64,000 nt of DNA. Source: Neovahlkampfia damariscottae (Eukaryota > Heterolobosea > Selenaionea > Neovahlkampfiida > Neovahlkampfiidae). Location: positions 20,566 to 84,565 of the forward strand of contig JABLTG010000085.1 in NCBI GenBank assembly GCA_016618085.1, read 5' to 3'. The notes beneath the pieces are model-generated. The model was not told where the DNA came from. It did not search any database and worked only from the letters and a program-made list of their open reading frames with translations. How positions within the stretch are numbered: the first letter of the stretch is position 1; every line of letters begins with the position of its first letter. A program made the translations under genes and the position numbers. Of this stretch, positions 20,743 to 30,951 are shown piece after piece.

Positions 20743-21816
20743 ATGCTGCAACAACAACTTGTTGGACATAAAAAAATTGTCAATTCAATGGACATAAAAG
20801 ATACATTGTTATCAACAGGATCTGACGTAAACATACATTTTTTTTGAATTTCAAAGGATGGAACTTGTCGAATATATGATTTGAAGTAAAAGGAAAAACT
20901 TGCTTGTATTAAATTTTTTTAGAACAAACAAAACTATTTGTTGTATAATTACTCCAGAGAAATCACATGTTTCAAGTTTACAATTTTCCAAAGAAAATGA
21001 ATTGTTCTTTTCTTCAAAAAACAAAGTTTGAAAATTTTGACACAATTTAATTGTTGTAGCTTTTCAGTTTTGATTTGAGAAAATTTGATATAATTTCAAG
21101 CAATTTTTTGTTAAAAAAAGAATTATCAAAAGATTCAGACAATGAAATAAATCAAATAAAATTGAACTCAGAAGGAACAAAATTGATTGCAGGAGATGAT
21201 TCTGGTGCAGTTTCGATCATTGACAGCAAAAATTTTGATGTTATTTCAACAGAAAATTCACATGAAGTGATTTGCTCATCTGTTGGATTTCTTTCAAATG
21301 GTGAATATTTTTCAGGTGGAATGGATTGCAAATTTGTTCATGTGACACCAAAGAAAACTTTTAAAATTGATTTTCAAACTGAAACAAAGGATAAGAAGAT
21401 TTTTAATCCTCCATTAGTTCATAGTTTAGCTACTAATTCAAAATATATTGCTGCCGGTTTGGGAAATTCAAAATGTCAATTGATTGATGCAACAAAGTAA
21501 GTTGTTCCAAATTCGAATAATTTTAAAGTCATTCACTCGGTTCATGCTTAGAAAATCATTCATACATTGTTAATCAAGTGTAAGATTACTTTAAAATTGA
21601 TTGTTTCGAAGAGAATTTGCTGAATTCAGTCCAGAAAAATTTTTAGTTACTGGAAGTTTAGATTCCACAGTTTGTCTATGGGAATTGAAGAAGAAAAAGA
21701 GATGCAAAGAAAAAATTACAATGAAAAGTAAAGTGAATTCATTAAAAACCTCCAAAAACAATCAAGTTTTTATTTCAGATTTATCAAACGAAATTTTTAT
21801 TTATCAATTTGTTTAA
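20743..21816 (+). CDS. WD40-repeat protein
   Basis: Six exons: 20743-20826, 20857-20885, 20923-21025, 21060-21496, 21529-21579, 21612-21816; introns 30, 37, 34, 32 and 32 nt; 302 residues. Repeat units are clear once spliced: LVGHKKIVNSMDIKDTLLSTGSDDGTCRIYDL at the start, GDDSGAVSIID in the middle, and VTGSLDSTVCLWELK near the end. It should form one seven-bladed propeller. The size and simple layout recall WDR53-like adaptor proteins, without specific evidence. TGAACCAATAAC lies about 20 nt before the ATG. The TAA stop at 21814-21816 overlaps the stop of the convergent F-box gene. Confidence 0.75.
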
Positions 21817-23790
21817 AATGAACTTTGTTTTTGGTATTCTTTGAGTTGTTTTTCAATTTCTCGAAATTGTTGAATCTCTTCTTTTAAAGATGATTCTTCT
21901 GATTGAATATACCTATTTCGAGTCTCTTTATCGTCATTGGTTAATTTCACACCTAAAGAATTCAATTTCAAATTTCTCTCTTGATAAAATTCCTCTGTTA
22001 ATAATAATTGTACCTTCCTTGCAGTAATGCTCTCTGTAAGTCTGTGGATTGTATTTTCAATAATTTGAAGTTGCATATTTAATTCACCAACATGTTGAAG
22101 GTATTTCCTTTTTTCATTAATTTTTTCATTTTGATTCATTGCTTCTTCTTCAATTAAATTCATAATTTCATCTGCAATTGATTGAATTTTTGGCTCTAAA
22201 GAAGTAATAATATCAACATAGATTTTTGAACAAAAACACATGACTTGATATTTTTTGGTTCCTTTTGCAAATTGCAAATAAATATCAATCGATTCCAGAA
22301 ATCTTTCTTTAATGTTCATTTCTTTGAAATCTCTTGAATCAATTAATGCCTTTACCCATTTGAAACAGGATTCAAAAATATTTTGACAATAATCTTCAGA
22401 GTTTTGTGAGTTTTCCAACCAAAGGTTTCGAAAGTGACTTGTAATTGCATTGGCTAAATAGTTTTCAACTTCACCAATGACTTGGTGACTGAATAAAGCT
22501 TCACATGTACTTTGTGTGAAAATTCTTAAAGAGTTTTGGAAATGCTTTTCGGATTTCTTCACAAAATCTTCCATTTCTAATGGGTTTGATTGATCTAATT
22601 CCAATCGTTGAGCATTTGCGTAAAATTTTGCAGTGCTTTGTAATTCTTCATTCAACATTTCTCTTGAAAAGTTTGAAATTATTTTTTCTATTGTTGGAGG
22701 TGAAATAACATTAATTTGAGACAAAAAACTTGTTATAAAAGAACTAACTAAACTTCCATTTGGTTTCATTCTTGACCAACGATTTATTGGCCAATGAAAG
22801 CACAAAGGGGAAGTGATTTCATTTACACAAGCCCAAATATCATCAGCGTGTTTTTGTGAAGGAAATAATTTCAATCCTAAACTTTTTCCAAACCAATTTA
22901 GCAAGCAGGAAATAAAAGGAGTATTTGAAGGAATTGATGTTTCCCTTATTTCTTCAAAAATATCAAAAACTCTTGGAATTTCATTGTTTCCTCTTGTGCA
23001 GATTAATAAACTTCTCATATGATCACTACTTGCAAATAATTGTGGATTTTTAATTTCTTCAAAAATCTATTTAAAGATAAGAACAAAAATTGATCAATAA
23101 TTACGTTGTTTAACTCTTTTATCCATTTATCATTCAAATTCATGCATAATAGTACAGTTGAGCTTAATAACAAAATTAACTTCATCATTGTTTTTCTTTG
23201 TTGTTTTGAAATGTCAAACTCATCAAATGAAGCGTCCAATAAACCGTCACATTTTAAATAGATGAAAGTTTTTTTTGGTTTCTTTTTTTTTGAAATATAA
23301 GGTTTTGACCACATATATACGACTGGTTCTTTTTCATTTGCTTCAAAAGTATCACCTTTTAAACCTAAAAGTGAATTTAAAATCTCAGATGAATATTTTG
23401 AATCGGAAGTTTCAATAGTGGAAATGAAACCAATATTTTGTGTTTTCAATTGTTCAATGATTTCTAAAGCTCTTGGATTCACATCCCAACAAAGTTTTTT
23501 CAAGTTATATCTGAAAAACCAAATTGACTCCGATGCACCTATTGTTTCATAATTTGTGTATAAATCTTTGAGTGAAGTTGTTGGTTTTGTCTTTCTGACA
23601 TTGAAATTATCTCTTTCACATAAAATTTTCCAAAGTGAAGGTTCTTTTGAAATCTCTTGAAAATCCTTATTTAACTGTTCAAGGTTTAAAATGTCTCTTT
23701 TCAATGTCAGTTAAAATGTTGTGCAAACCTTAAAGTTAAAAATGATTGTATGTGATGAATGACATCTGACGAAATGTTCATTAGACTCAT
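21813..23790 (-). CDS. F-box protein with degenerate guanylate-binding-protein (GBP) region
   Basis: Exons 23790-23729, 23696-23105 and 23066-21813; introns 32 and 38 nt; 635 residues. Splicing creates a full F-box at residues 5-48 (NISSDVIHHIQSFL, then LRDILNLEQLNKDF, then PSLWKILC). Residues 85-230 follow the GBP/atlastin layout: NPRALEIIEQL, GFISTIE..., LLGLKGDTF, a VYMWSKP strand and LLSSTVLLCMN, which corresponds to the GBP helix after switch II. The P-loop has lost the GKS core (ETSDSKYSS) and the DTEG switch II reads KCDG, so nucleotide binding is unlikely. The C-terminal 300 residues are helical with a long coiled coil, as in GBPs. It may be a ubiquitin-ligase adaptor built on a dead GBP. 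The family call rests on motif order, not on a search. Confidence 0.6.
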
Positions 23791-24032
23791 GAATTATTTG
23801 AAAAAAACAAATTGATCCAACAATTTATCAGTTCATTGCCACGTAACGAAAAAGAATTTCATTGGTTGTCTTCCTGTTGACCAATAAATTCTACAGCAAA
23901 AAAATATTATTCAATACAATGTTTTTTTAAAACAAAAAGAATTTTCTAGTCTTTTTTTTCTTTTGAAATGAAATGATTGGAGAATGTTCTAGGCAACTGA
24001 TTGGACAATAATTTTTTTAGACAACTTCTGTT

Positions 24033-27000
24033 ATGTCTAACAGCAAAAATTTATCAACACTCCAGAACTTAGATCTGGATGAAATAGCAGAAAATAAAAG
24101 AGCAAGTATCATGCTGTTACAAAAATCAGGAAAAGTTTCAAAATCAGAATTTAAATCAAAATTGGAAAGTCCTTCTTCCACTGATAATTCACCAAAAAAA
24201 ACAACCGAAACAAAAATATCAGCAGATAATAGAGTGAAGTCTGTTTTTCAAAAATGGAGCATCATGGAAAAGCAATCACTTTCAGAAAAAGAAAAAAGAA
24301 AAAGCAGCGAACTTATGCACTCAGCAAGAAAACTCAGTAATACGCCAAGAAAAACAAGTCTTGAACCATATATTCCAGCCAAATCAACTTTTGTTGAATT
24401 ACCAAAAGAAGACGAAAAAAAAAATAAAAAAAACAAAGGAAACAAAACTAAAAGTACAAATACTTCTCCAGAACAACAAGTTACTGTCAGAAATTCAAAT
24501 ACACCAAAAACGTCACCAACCAACATCTCAAATGAACCAGAAAAAAAACAAAATGTTCCAAGCATCAATTTGAGTGCACCAAGTCCAAAAATTGAAATAG
24601 AAAATAAATCGGAAATAAAAAAAGAAAATGTCATGGAAGTTCAAAAAGTGATTGAAGAACCAAAAGATGAAAAATTGGAAGAACAACCAAAACCTCAGGA
24701 AGTAAAAGTGGAAGTTGAAAAACCAGTGGAACAACCAAAAGATATAAAAGAATCTGAAGAAAAAATGGAAACTCAACAACAATCAGAAACAACGAAAGAA
24801 GAACCAAAAGAACTTCCAAAAGAAAATGTAAACAATGAAAGTAAAGAATTACAAAAAGATAACGAAACAAAAAATCCTGTTATACCTGAATTAAATTTTG
24901 ATACTCCAATTAAATCACCAAAAAAAACTGAAAAACCGGAAGAAATTTTTATGAAAAAATTGGACTTGAAAACTATTCCAGATGAAGAGGAACCATTTCA
25001 AGTTGTTCATTCAGATGATGAATTTGATGATAATGATCTCGGTATGGTGATTAACATGGAACAAAAATCAAAATTCCAAAAGTCAAAAGAAAACATAAAG
25101 AAAGAACTTTCAAAATCAGAAAATTCAATGAAATTAGATTTAGATTTATCATTACCTGGAAAAAGAACTTTGAAAAGTGGTTCTTCTTTTAAAGATTTAA
25201 CAGCTACTGCTAAAGCATTACTTTCACCAAAGTCAAAAACAAAAATAAAAAATACAGGTCCACTTTCACCAAGACTTACAATTAAGGAATCAGAACAAGT
25301 TCCAATTGATAAAAGAAAAATGTTTTTAGATTCTATTGAAAAACCTTATACCCAACCAAAAGAAACAGAATCAAATCCAGAAAAACGAAAAAAACAACGT
25401 TCACAAACATTGGCAATGCAAAAAGTTCCAAAAATCAAAGCTCTTATAAAAGTATCACCAAGAACAGTTGAAAATTCAACAGATTTATTCAAAAGTAGTT
25501 TAGGAAGAGCTGAAAGAGAAAAGGAAGAAGCTAAATTATTTGATAAAAGAAAATCAGAAGCAGTTGATCCAGAGATGTTGTCACAAATTTTTATTTCAAA
25601 TAATCCTTCAAAAAATTTCAAAGAAATGGATGAAGAGTCATCTTCTCCATTGCAAAAACCAAGAAATAAATCATATTCAATGATTGCTGGAAGTCCACAA
25701 AGAAATAGTGCTTCACCAAGAGTACCTATAAAACCACTTCAATTGGAAAAACTCACACACACAAATAATCTCGTAAAAAAGTTAGAATCACCTCATAAAG
25801 CTATTGATTCATTAACACCAAAATCAGGAAATACACCAAAGGATGAAAAAAGAAAAGAAGAATTGATGAAAGAATTACAAGGTATTGTTGTTTCAATTCA
25901 ATCTATCAGTTCTGTTTCTGCTGGTGGTACTCCAGTATTTTCAAATACACCAATTGCAAATTCACCAAGAGAAATTTCAGAAGATGATATTGATGATATT
26001 GTTGATGAAATATCAAATAAACCAGAATTTAAAGAAGCTATTGATATCAAAAAAAGAGATTTTATTCAATCATTATATTCAGAACAATCACCTCTTCGTT
26101 TTAGTAATTCACCTGCTGCTAAAGTTTCAGAAGGTTTTTTATTAGAAGTTAAAGATATTTTAAGAGAATATGAAAAAAATATGATTGATAAATTAGATGA
26201 ACCGAATGTAGGAACTGATAAAAATGTGAATAAGGATAAAATTCAAAAAGTGTTAAATGAAAACATTGAATATTTGAATACCAAGAATAAATCTGATAAA
26301 TCTTTGGATAATGAGGGATTGATACCACCATTTAAATCAAGAGATAAATTGTCAGAAGATGTGAGTGCATTTGAAATATCACTTCCTACAAATGATGGAA
26401 TGTCACCTGAAATGTCACCAAGAGATGAAATAGATTCTTCACGTGAATTATTAAGCCCTAGAACTCTGAAAAACTTAACTGAAAATGTATCACCAAAAAC
26501 TATTGAAGCAGTATCAATTATTCAAAGAAAAATGCGTTTAAGAATTCAAAGAAGAAAACTTGTTAAACTTGCAAAATCAAGACCACCAATCGTTAAAGAA
26601 ATTGAATCAACAGAAAAAAGTTACGTTAAACAACTCGAAGAAATGTTGAATTATTCAAGAAATATTCAAAAAAAGAAATTGATTGATCAAAATCAATTCA
26701 ATATGTTATTTTCAAATATTGAAAATTTATACGTTTTAAATGTTCAATTATTAAGAAATATTGAAGATAGAGCTGAATACAATGTTTTTCGAGGAATTGA
26801 TACAGAAGGAGATGGTGCTTTAACAGGAAGAGGTGATTTAACTGGTAGAGGTGATTTATCAGGTCGTGGTGATTTAACAGATCGTGATGGTAATTTAACA
26901 GGACGTGAAGGAAATCCAACGAAACGTGAACCAAAAAAAAATGAAAAAAAAAATGAAAAAAAGAAAATTTTCAATAGAATTGCAAGAAAGAAATCAATTA

Positions 27001-28553
27001 AACCAGAAAATATCAATTTTGAAACAAAAGACTTGGAAGTTAATTATCAAACTCCAACAAATTCAGCATTAAATTCGAAATATACATGGAAACCAGAACA
27101 AACTATTGGTGAAATATTTTGTTATTTCATTTCACATTTTAAACTCTATTCAGTTTATTTGAATAATTATTCACAAGCTTCTGATCTTTTTAAAAAATTG
27201 AAAAATGATAACAAAACATTTCAAGAATTTTTAGTTAAACATAAATCTGAAAATAAATTAAAAGATTTGACAACTTTAATGATTGAACCTGTTCAAAGAC
27301 TTCCTAGATATCAAATGTTACTAAATACTTTATTAAAATACACACCAAAAGAACATTATGATTATGAAAATTTGATTAAAGCTGTTGAAATGATTAATGA
27401 AGTAAATACATATTTAAATGAAAAAAAGAGAATGAAAGATACACAAATTGCATTGATGAAATTGAACACTAAATTTTCAATTGATTTGTATCAAGTTGGT
27501 CATAGAAATATTGTTGACCAATTAGAAGTGAAAGTATCATTGAATTCAAGTCCTTGGATAAAATGTGAATGTTATTTATTTACAGATATCATTTATGTTT
27601 TTAATGTTGATGATGAATCAAAAAAAATGAAAAGAGCTTTGCATTTATCATTTTGTTCAGTTTCAGAACAACCTCATCCAATTAATGATAAAATTGTTGA
27701 ATTCAAATTTTTGATTGGAAATTTGCATTTTGAATTTGAATTTGAAGCAAAAGGAACAGCTATTAAATGGAGAAATAGATTGATTGAATTGGTGAATCAA
27801 GAGTTAAAAGAAACTAATGAATTTTCACAAGATGATTTGACAAATTTAATTTTAGAAAGACCAGCATTGACTAGAGAACTAGAAGAAAAAAAAGAAGAAT
27901 TTGATAGAACTTTGGTAGATTATGATAAAAATACCAAAAAATATGCGGATATGACACAAAGATATGATGAGATTAGAGAAGAAATCAAAACATTACCATT
28001 GGAGATTAAAAAAACTCAAGTTTTAACACAAAATGCAAAGAATAGAATTGAAAATGTTGCTGGAATTATCACTAATTTGACAAACAAAACTAAAGAAAAT
28101 CAATCAAATTTGGCTAAATTATTGAGAAATGATGAAAATTCAATTAAACTCTATTTTGGTGAAAAAGTTCAAACACCAAGAAAAATTAAATATGAAGAGT
28201 ATACTGATTTACCTGAAATTAAACAATTTGTTGAAAAATCAGGAGCAAATACACCAACAACACCATCAACACCAACTTTGACCCCTACACTGAAAGCTCA
28301 AAAGAAACAACATCCAAACAAAGAGGAAGTTGATATTTTCAATTTGATTTTGAATGAAAAACTAGAAGAATTAGAAAAAACTACTTCAGAGTTGACAAAA
28401 TTGCAAGCTGAAAAAACAAAATTATTGAATGTCATTGTTCAAAGAACAAAGTATTATACAAATGAATTGAATGATGCAAAAGATAAATTGTCAAAAGCAG
28501 AAGAAGAAAATGAAGCTTTAAGAGCAGAATTATTTCAACTAAAACAAAAATAA
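24033..28553 (+). CDS. Large Rho guanine nucleotide exchange factor (IQ-DH-PH-coiled coil)
   Basis: A 1506-residue single-exon gene. The first 820 residues are disordered, rich in Lys/Glu/Pro and S-P sites (SPR, SPK), with an EEPK/VEKP stretch near 200-260. An IQ motif follows at about 828 (SIIQRKMRLRIQRRKLV). The DH domain begins at about 850 (PPIVKEIESTEKSYVKQLEEML) and is split by an insert with TGRGDL repeats and a Lys-rich run; it resumes with LTTLMIEPVQRLPRYQMLLNTLLKY, the conserved DH helix. A PH domain lies at about 1145-1250, then two coiled coils. It should activate Rho/Rac GTPases. A possible 5'UTR intron end (TTTTTTTAG) precedes the ATG; GATTGGACAATAA lies about 35 nt upstream. 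Confidence 0.88.
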   Translation: MSNSKNLSTLQNLDLDEIAENKRASIMLLQKSGKVSKSEFKSKLESPSSTDNSPKKTTETKISADNRVKSVFQKWSIMEKQSLSEKEKRKSSELMHSARKLSNTPRKTSLEPYIPAKSTFVELPKEDEKKNKKNKGNKTKSTNTSPEQQVTVRNSNTPKTSPTNISNEPEKKQNVPSINLSAPSPKIEIENKSEIKKENVMEVQKVIEEPKDEKLEEQPKPQEVKVEVEKPVEQPKDIKESEEKMETQQQSETTKEEPKELPKENVNNESKELQKDNETKNPVIPELNFDTPIKSPKKTEKPEEIFMKKLDLKTIPDEEEPFQVVHSDDEFDDNDLGMVINMEQKSKFQKSKENIKKELSKSENSMKLDLDLSLPGKRTLKSGSSFKDLTATAKALLSPKSKTKIKNTGPLSPRLTIKESEQVPIDKRKMFLDSIEKPYTQPKETESNPEKRKKQRSQTLAMQKVPKIKALIKVSPRTVENSTDLFKSSLGRAEREKEEAKLFDKRKSEAVDPEMLSQIFISNNPSKNFKEMDEESSSPLQKPRNKSYSMIAGSPQRNSASPRVPIKPLQLEKLTHTNNLVKKLESPHKAIDSLTPKSGNTPKDEKRKEELMKELQGIVVSIQSISSVSAGGTPVFSNTPIANSPREISEDDIDDIVDEISNKPEFKEAIDIKKRDFIQSLYSEQSPLRFSNSPAAKVSEGFLLEVKDILREYEKNMIDKLDEPNVGTDKNVNKDKIQKVLNENIEYLNTKNKSDKSLDNEGLIPPFKSRDKLSEDVSAFEISLPTNDGMSPEMSPRDEIDSSRELLSPRTLKNLTENVSPKTIEAVSIIQRKMRLRIQRRKLVKLAKSRPPIVKEIESTEKSYVKQLEEMLNYSRNIQKKKLIDQNQFNMLFSNIENLYVLNVQLLRNIEDRAEYNVFRGIDTEGDGALTGRGDLTGRGDLSGRGDLTDRDGNLTGREGNPTKREPKKNEKKNEKKKIFNRIARKKSIKPENINFETKDLEVNYQTPTNSALNSKYTWKPEQTIGEIFCYFISHFKLYSVYLNNYSQASDLFKKLKNDNKTFQEFLVKHKSENKLKDLTTLMIEPVQRLPRYQMLLNTLLKYTPKEHYDYENLIKAVEMINEVNTYLNEKKRMKDTQIALMKLNTKFSIDLYQVGHRNIVDQLEVKVSLNSSPWIKCECYLFTDIIYVFNVDDESKKMKRALHLSFCSVSEQPHPINDKIVEFKFLIGNLHFEFEFEAKGTAIKWRNRLIELVNQELKETNEFSQDDLTNLILERPALTRELEEKKEEFDRTLVDYDKNTKKYADMTQRYDEIREEIKTLPLEIKKTQVLTQNAKNRIENVAGIITNLTNKTKENQSNLAKLLRNDENSIKLYFGEKVQTPRKIKYEEYTDLPEIKQFVEKSGANTPTTPSTPTLTPTLKAQKKQHPNKEEVDIFNLILNEKLEELEKTTSELTKLQAEKTKLLNVIVQRTKYYTNELNDAKDKLSKAEEENEALRAELFQLKQK
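26815..26912 (+). repeat. Short in-frame repeat coding TGRGDL units
   Basis: About five 18-24-nt units encode TGRGDL, TGRGDL, SGRGDL, TDRDGNL and TGREGNP within the DH domain of the large RhoGEF. The DNA units differ at third positions, so the repeat is not a recent slippage product. The insert lies between DH helices, where a loop can be tolerated. Confidence 0.7.
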
Positions 28554-28564
28554 ATTTTTGTAAA

Positions 28565-28804
28565 TTAACATTTAATGTCCCAATGGAATTTTAGGAAATG
28601 AAAAAATGTACACATCTTGTGAATATTTGTTATGACACTGTCAATATTTTTTGATAATTCAGAGATTAAACTTGTTTTTCCCTTTATATATTCATTTGTA
28701 TTTGTCTATCTTTCAACTTTTTTGTTTTCATTGTAAAGTGCTTTTTCTAAACCCAAAATCTCCATCAGAGAGTTTAACATTCCATATTTTGCCCAATCGC
28801 TCAT
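28565..28804 (-). pseudogene. Decayed small ORF with in-frame TAG
   Basis: Reading from ATG at 28804 gives MSDWAKYGMLNSLMEILG..., a TAG at 28706-28708 after 32 codons, and then the same frame stays open for 46 more codons to TAA at 28565. The frame on both sides of the TAG is hydrophilic and protein-like. There is no upstream CCAAT element; ATATTAATATATTA precedes the ATG. No family recognised. A reassigned or read-through codon is possible but other genes here do not show it, apart from the case at 38337. Confidence 0.35.
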
Positions 28805-28851
28805 ATTAATATATTACATCTATATATTAATTTTAAATTATTATATTTAAA

Positions 28852-29209
28852 TTATTCTGTTTCACCAACATTATCAAGATATTTTTGAGCTCTTTGTAAA
28901 TTAATTATTTTCTCATAAGCTGTGTTTTCAAATTTAGTAGGAGTATTTTTCAAAAACCTTTATATATTCCTCATTAACTTCATTATGAATTTTAGATATT
29001 TCTTCATTTCTCAATCTAACATAATCTTTTGGATAGGTCATTGCATATTGTAATAAATAATTTTCTTTTGCAATTGCATCCATTCCTAATTCTTCTGTTG
29101 GTAATGTTAATCTTCCATATTTTTTCACGTATTCTTCCCTTTTTTCATCTGATATGTTAATACTATTTTGATATTCAGATAAAAACTCATTGTATTTTTG
29201 AACAGCCAT
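28852..29209 (-). pseudogene. Decayed ORF with one frameshift
   Basis: An ATG at 29209 opens a charged helical protein (MAVQKYNEFLSEYQNS...) that stops at 28934. A one-base shift in a run of A near 28947 lets it continue (KFENTAYEKIINLQRAQKYLDNVGETE) to TAA at 28852, about 119 residues in total. The continuous protein-like composition suggests one original gene. Either it is a pseudogene or the A-run carries a sequencing error. No family recognised. Confidence 0.4.
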
Positions 29210-29591
29210 TCTACATTTAAAATATATTGATATCCATTGAGTTTAAATCTGTTGTACACCACAACATCCATGTAATAAAGATCCTTGTTCATTGACACGA
29301 ATATTGAACTAATTGTTTCTGTTTCTTTGGTATCTTTGTTAATTGTTGCCACTCTTGTTTTTCCCTGATTTCTTTGATTTTTTCTGGGTTGCATTAATCC
29401 CATGATCTTTTAACATTTTTTGTAGCTTCTTTACATCACTAGTTAACCCTTTTGTTGGATCATTTATCAATTCCTTGATTTTTTCGTCACTCAGTATATA
29501 ATAATATTAATATAGATTTTAATTAATTTAATTTAAAAAATATTTTTTGGGTTTAAAGAATTAAAAATATATCCTATTATTATATTATCTA

Positions 29592-30557
29592 ATGGTTAGT
29601 CTAACTAAACTCGCAGAAGATTATAAAAATAAACAAGTTGAAATCTTACAAGAAGGTGATGAATATTATTACTTCTATCCAAGCAAAGGATGGAATAGAA
29701 AATATTTATTTGATCAACAATTTAAAGCAATCTACAAGAAAAACTATTATGTTCCAAAGGTGGTTGATGTTGAAGCTGAAATTGAAAAAGATGAAAAAGT
29801 TGAAAAAGTCAAAAAACAAAAATCAAAAGTTGAAGAAGTACCAAAACAAGCAGATGAAGAAAATACAGGTTCAAAATACTCTGTTCATGTTACTTTTTGG
29901 CGTGATACTGGTGATGAAAACAAACCTATTGTTCCAATTAGAGAAGGTACTTATACAATTAACGCAAAACCTGAACACATTGAAAAATTAAAAAACTACA
30001 AAAACATTAAAAATTACACTTATAACTTTGTAAAACTTTACGTTGGTGATAATCATGCTTTCAAAAATAGACCTGCAAAATTAATTAAATATCAAACAGG
30101 TGCTGGACCTAACAGAGATCAAACTGTCCCAATTGAACAAGAAAACTATGAATTCATCAGAAGAAATTTCATCGATTATTTACCAACTGAACTTGAAAAA
30201 AATCTATTCGAGTTGAACATGTATCTTAGTGAATATATTTCATTTGATAAATTTGTTAAAGTCAACTCCAAGAAAAAGAATTTGAAAAAAGCAAAATTAA
30301 GATCTGAATTATGTGAAACCATTAATAATAAAGCAATTGACTATAAAGGTAAATCTTTGAAACAAATTATTAAAAATAATGAATTGAATGATAATTTAAA
30401 ATCTGGTGCTTGTTCATATACCAGTTTAATTCAAATATATGGAGAAGAACCAAAAATTAAATTAAATAATAAATTAATTACTTACGAAAATTTGTTTAAA
30501 TTCTTTCATGGTAGAAAATACAAAAAAACTGATGATTTATCTTTATCCGCTGAATAA
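29592..30557 (+). CDS. Intact foreign-looking ORF of unknown function
   Basis: A 321-residue protein without introns. It starts MVSLTKLAEDYKNKQVEIL, has a Lys/Glu/Val-rich linker at residues 56-90 (VEKVKKQKSKVEEVPKQ), and then a mixed domain with KYSVHVTFWRDTG, NHAFKNRPAKLIKY and a basic C-terminal part (SKKKNLKKAKLRSEL, HGRKYKKTDD). There are no membrane segments. The ATG is preceded by ATATATCCTATTATTATATTATCTA, not by the CCAAT element used by host genes. Its high Tyr, Asn and Lys content and lone position among broken ORFs suggest viral or mobile-element origin; I cannot name a family. Confidence 0.55.
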   Translation: MVSLTKLAEDYKNKQVEILQEGDEYYYFYPSKGWNRKYLFDQQFKAIYKKNYYVPKVVDVEAEIEKDEKVEKVKKQKSKVEEVPKQADEENTGSKYSVHVTFWRDTGDENKPIVPIREGTYTINAKPEHIEKLKNYKNIKNYTYNFVKLYVGDNHAFKNRPAKLIKYQTGAGPNRDQTVPIEQENYEFIRRNFIDYLPTELEKNLFELNMYLSEYISFDKFVKVNSKKKNLKKAKLRSELCETINNKAIDYKGKSLKQIIKNNELNDNLKSGACSYTSLIQIYGEEPKIKLNNKLITYENLFKFFHGRKYKKTDDLSLSAE

Positions 30558-30732
30558 CTTGTTAAATTCTTTGATCATTTTAATTTATCATATTCATTTG
30601 ATGTTTTTCTAAATCCAAATCTAAATAATCTTCGCTTGAAAGTTCAATTTCGATGTTTGGATTCACTGCAAATCCATACCAAATTTCCAAAATTTGAAAA
30701 TTGAGTTTAAGAATGGCATTATTGTTGTATTG

Positions 30733-30951
30733 CTAATTTGAGCATATAAAACGATCATATATTTTGTTATAATAAGGTTCATCAAATACTTCTTCTTTCA
30801 AAAATCTAGTAATATTTTTTAAATGTTGAAAAGCTACTTTATAATATTTCTCTTCCATTAAACATTCAAAAAAGTAACAAAACTCATCAAAACATTCTTG
30901 GTAAATCATCAGAATGTTAGGCCAAGAAGAAGGTAAACTGAGAAACAACAT
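30733..30951 (-). CDS. Short ORF, possibly a retroelement or viral remnant
   Basis: A 72-residue frame beginning MLFLSLPSSWPNILMIYQECFDEF. The SLP-SW motif recalls the Ty1/copia Gag core (SLPxSW), but the rest does not follow Gag, and no pol, LTR or primer-binding site is visible. It has no CCAAT element. It may be a decayed fragment or a chance ORF. Confidence 0.2.
   Translation of the reverse strand: MLFLSLPSSWPNILMIYQECFDEFCYFFECLMEEKYYKVAFQHLKNITRFLKEEVFDEPYYNKIYDRFICSN

Noticed and set aside
24248-24634. Minus-strand frames with Phe/Leu-rich products opposite the large RhoGEF and other Lys/Glu-rich genes
   Set aside because: They are antisense shadows of AAA/GAA-rich codons and look like membrane proteins only for that reason.
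26815-26912. Possible CRISPR-like or minisatellite array
   Set aside because: Units are only 18-24 nt, in frame with the protein and without spacers; it is a coding repeat.
30733-30951. Ty1/copia Gag fragment
   Set aside because: Only the short SLPSSW motif fits; no pol motifs, LTRs or tRNA-primer site are found nearby.
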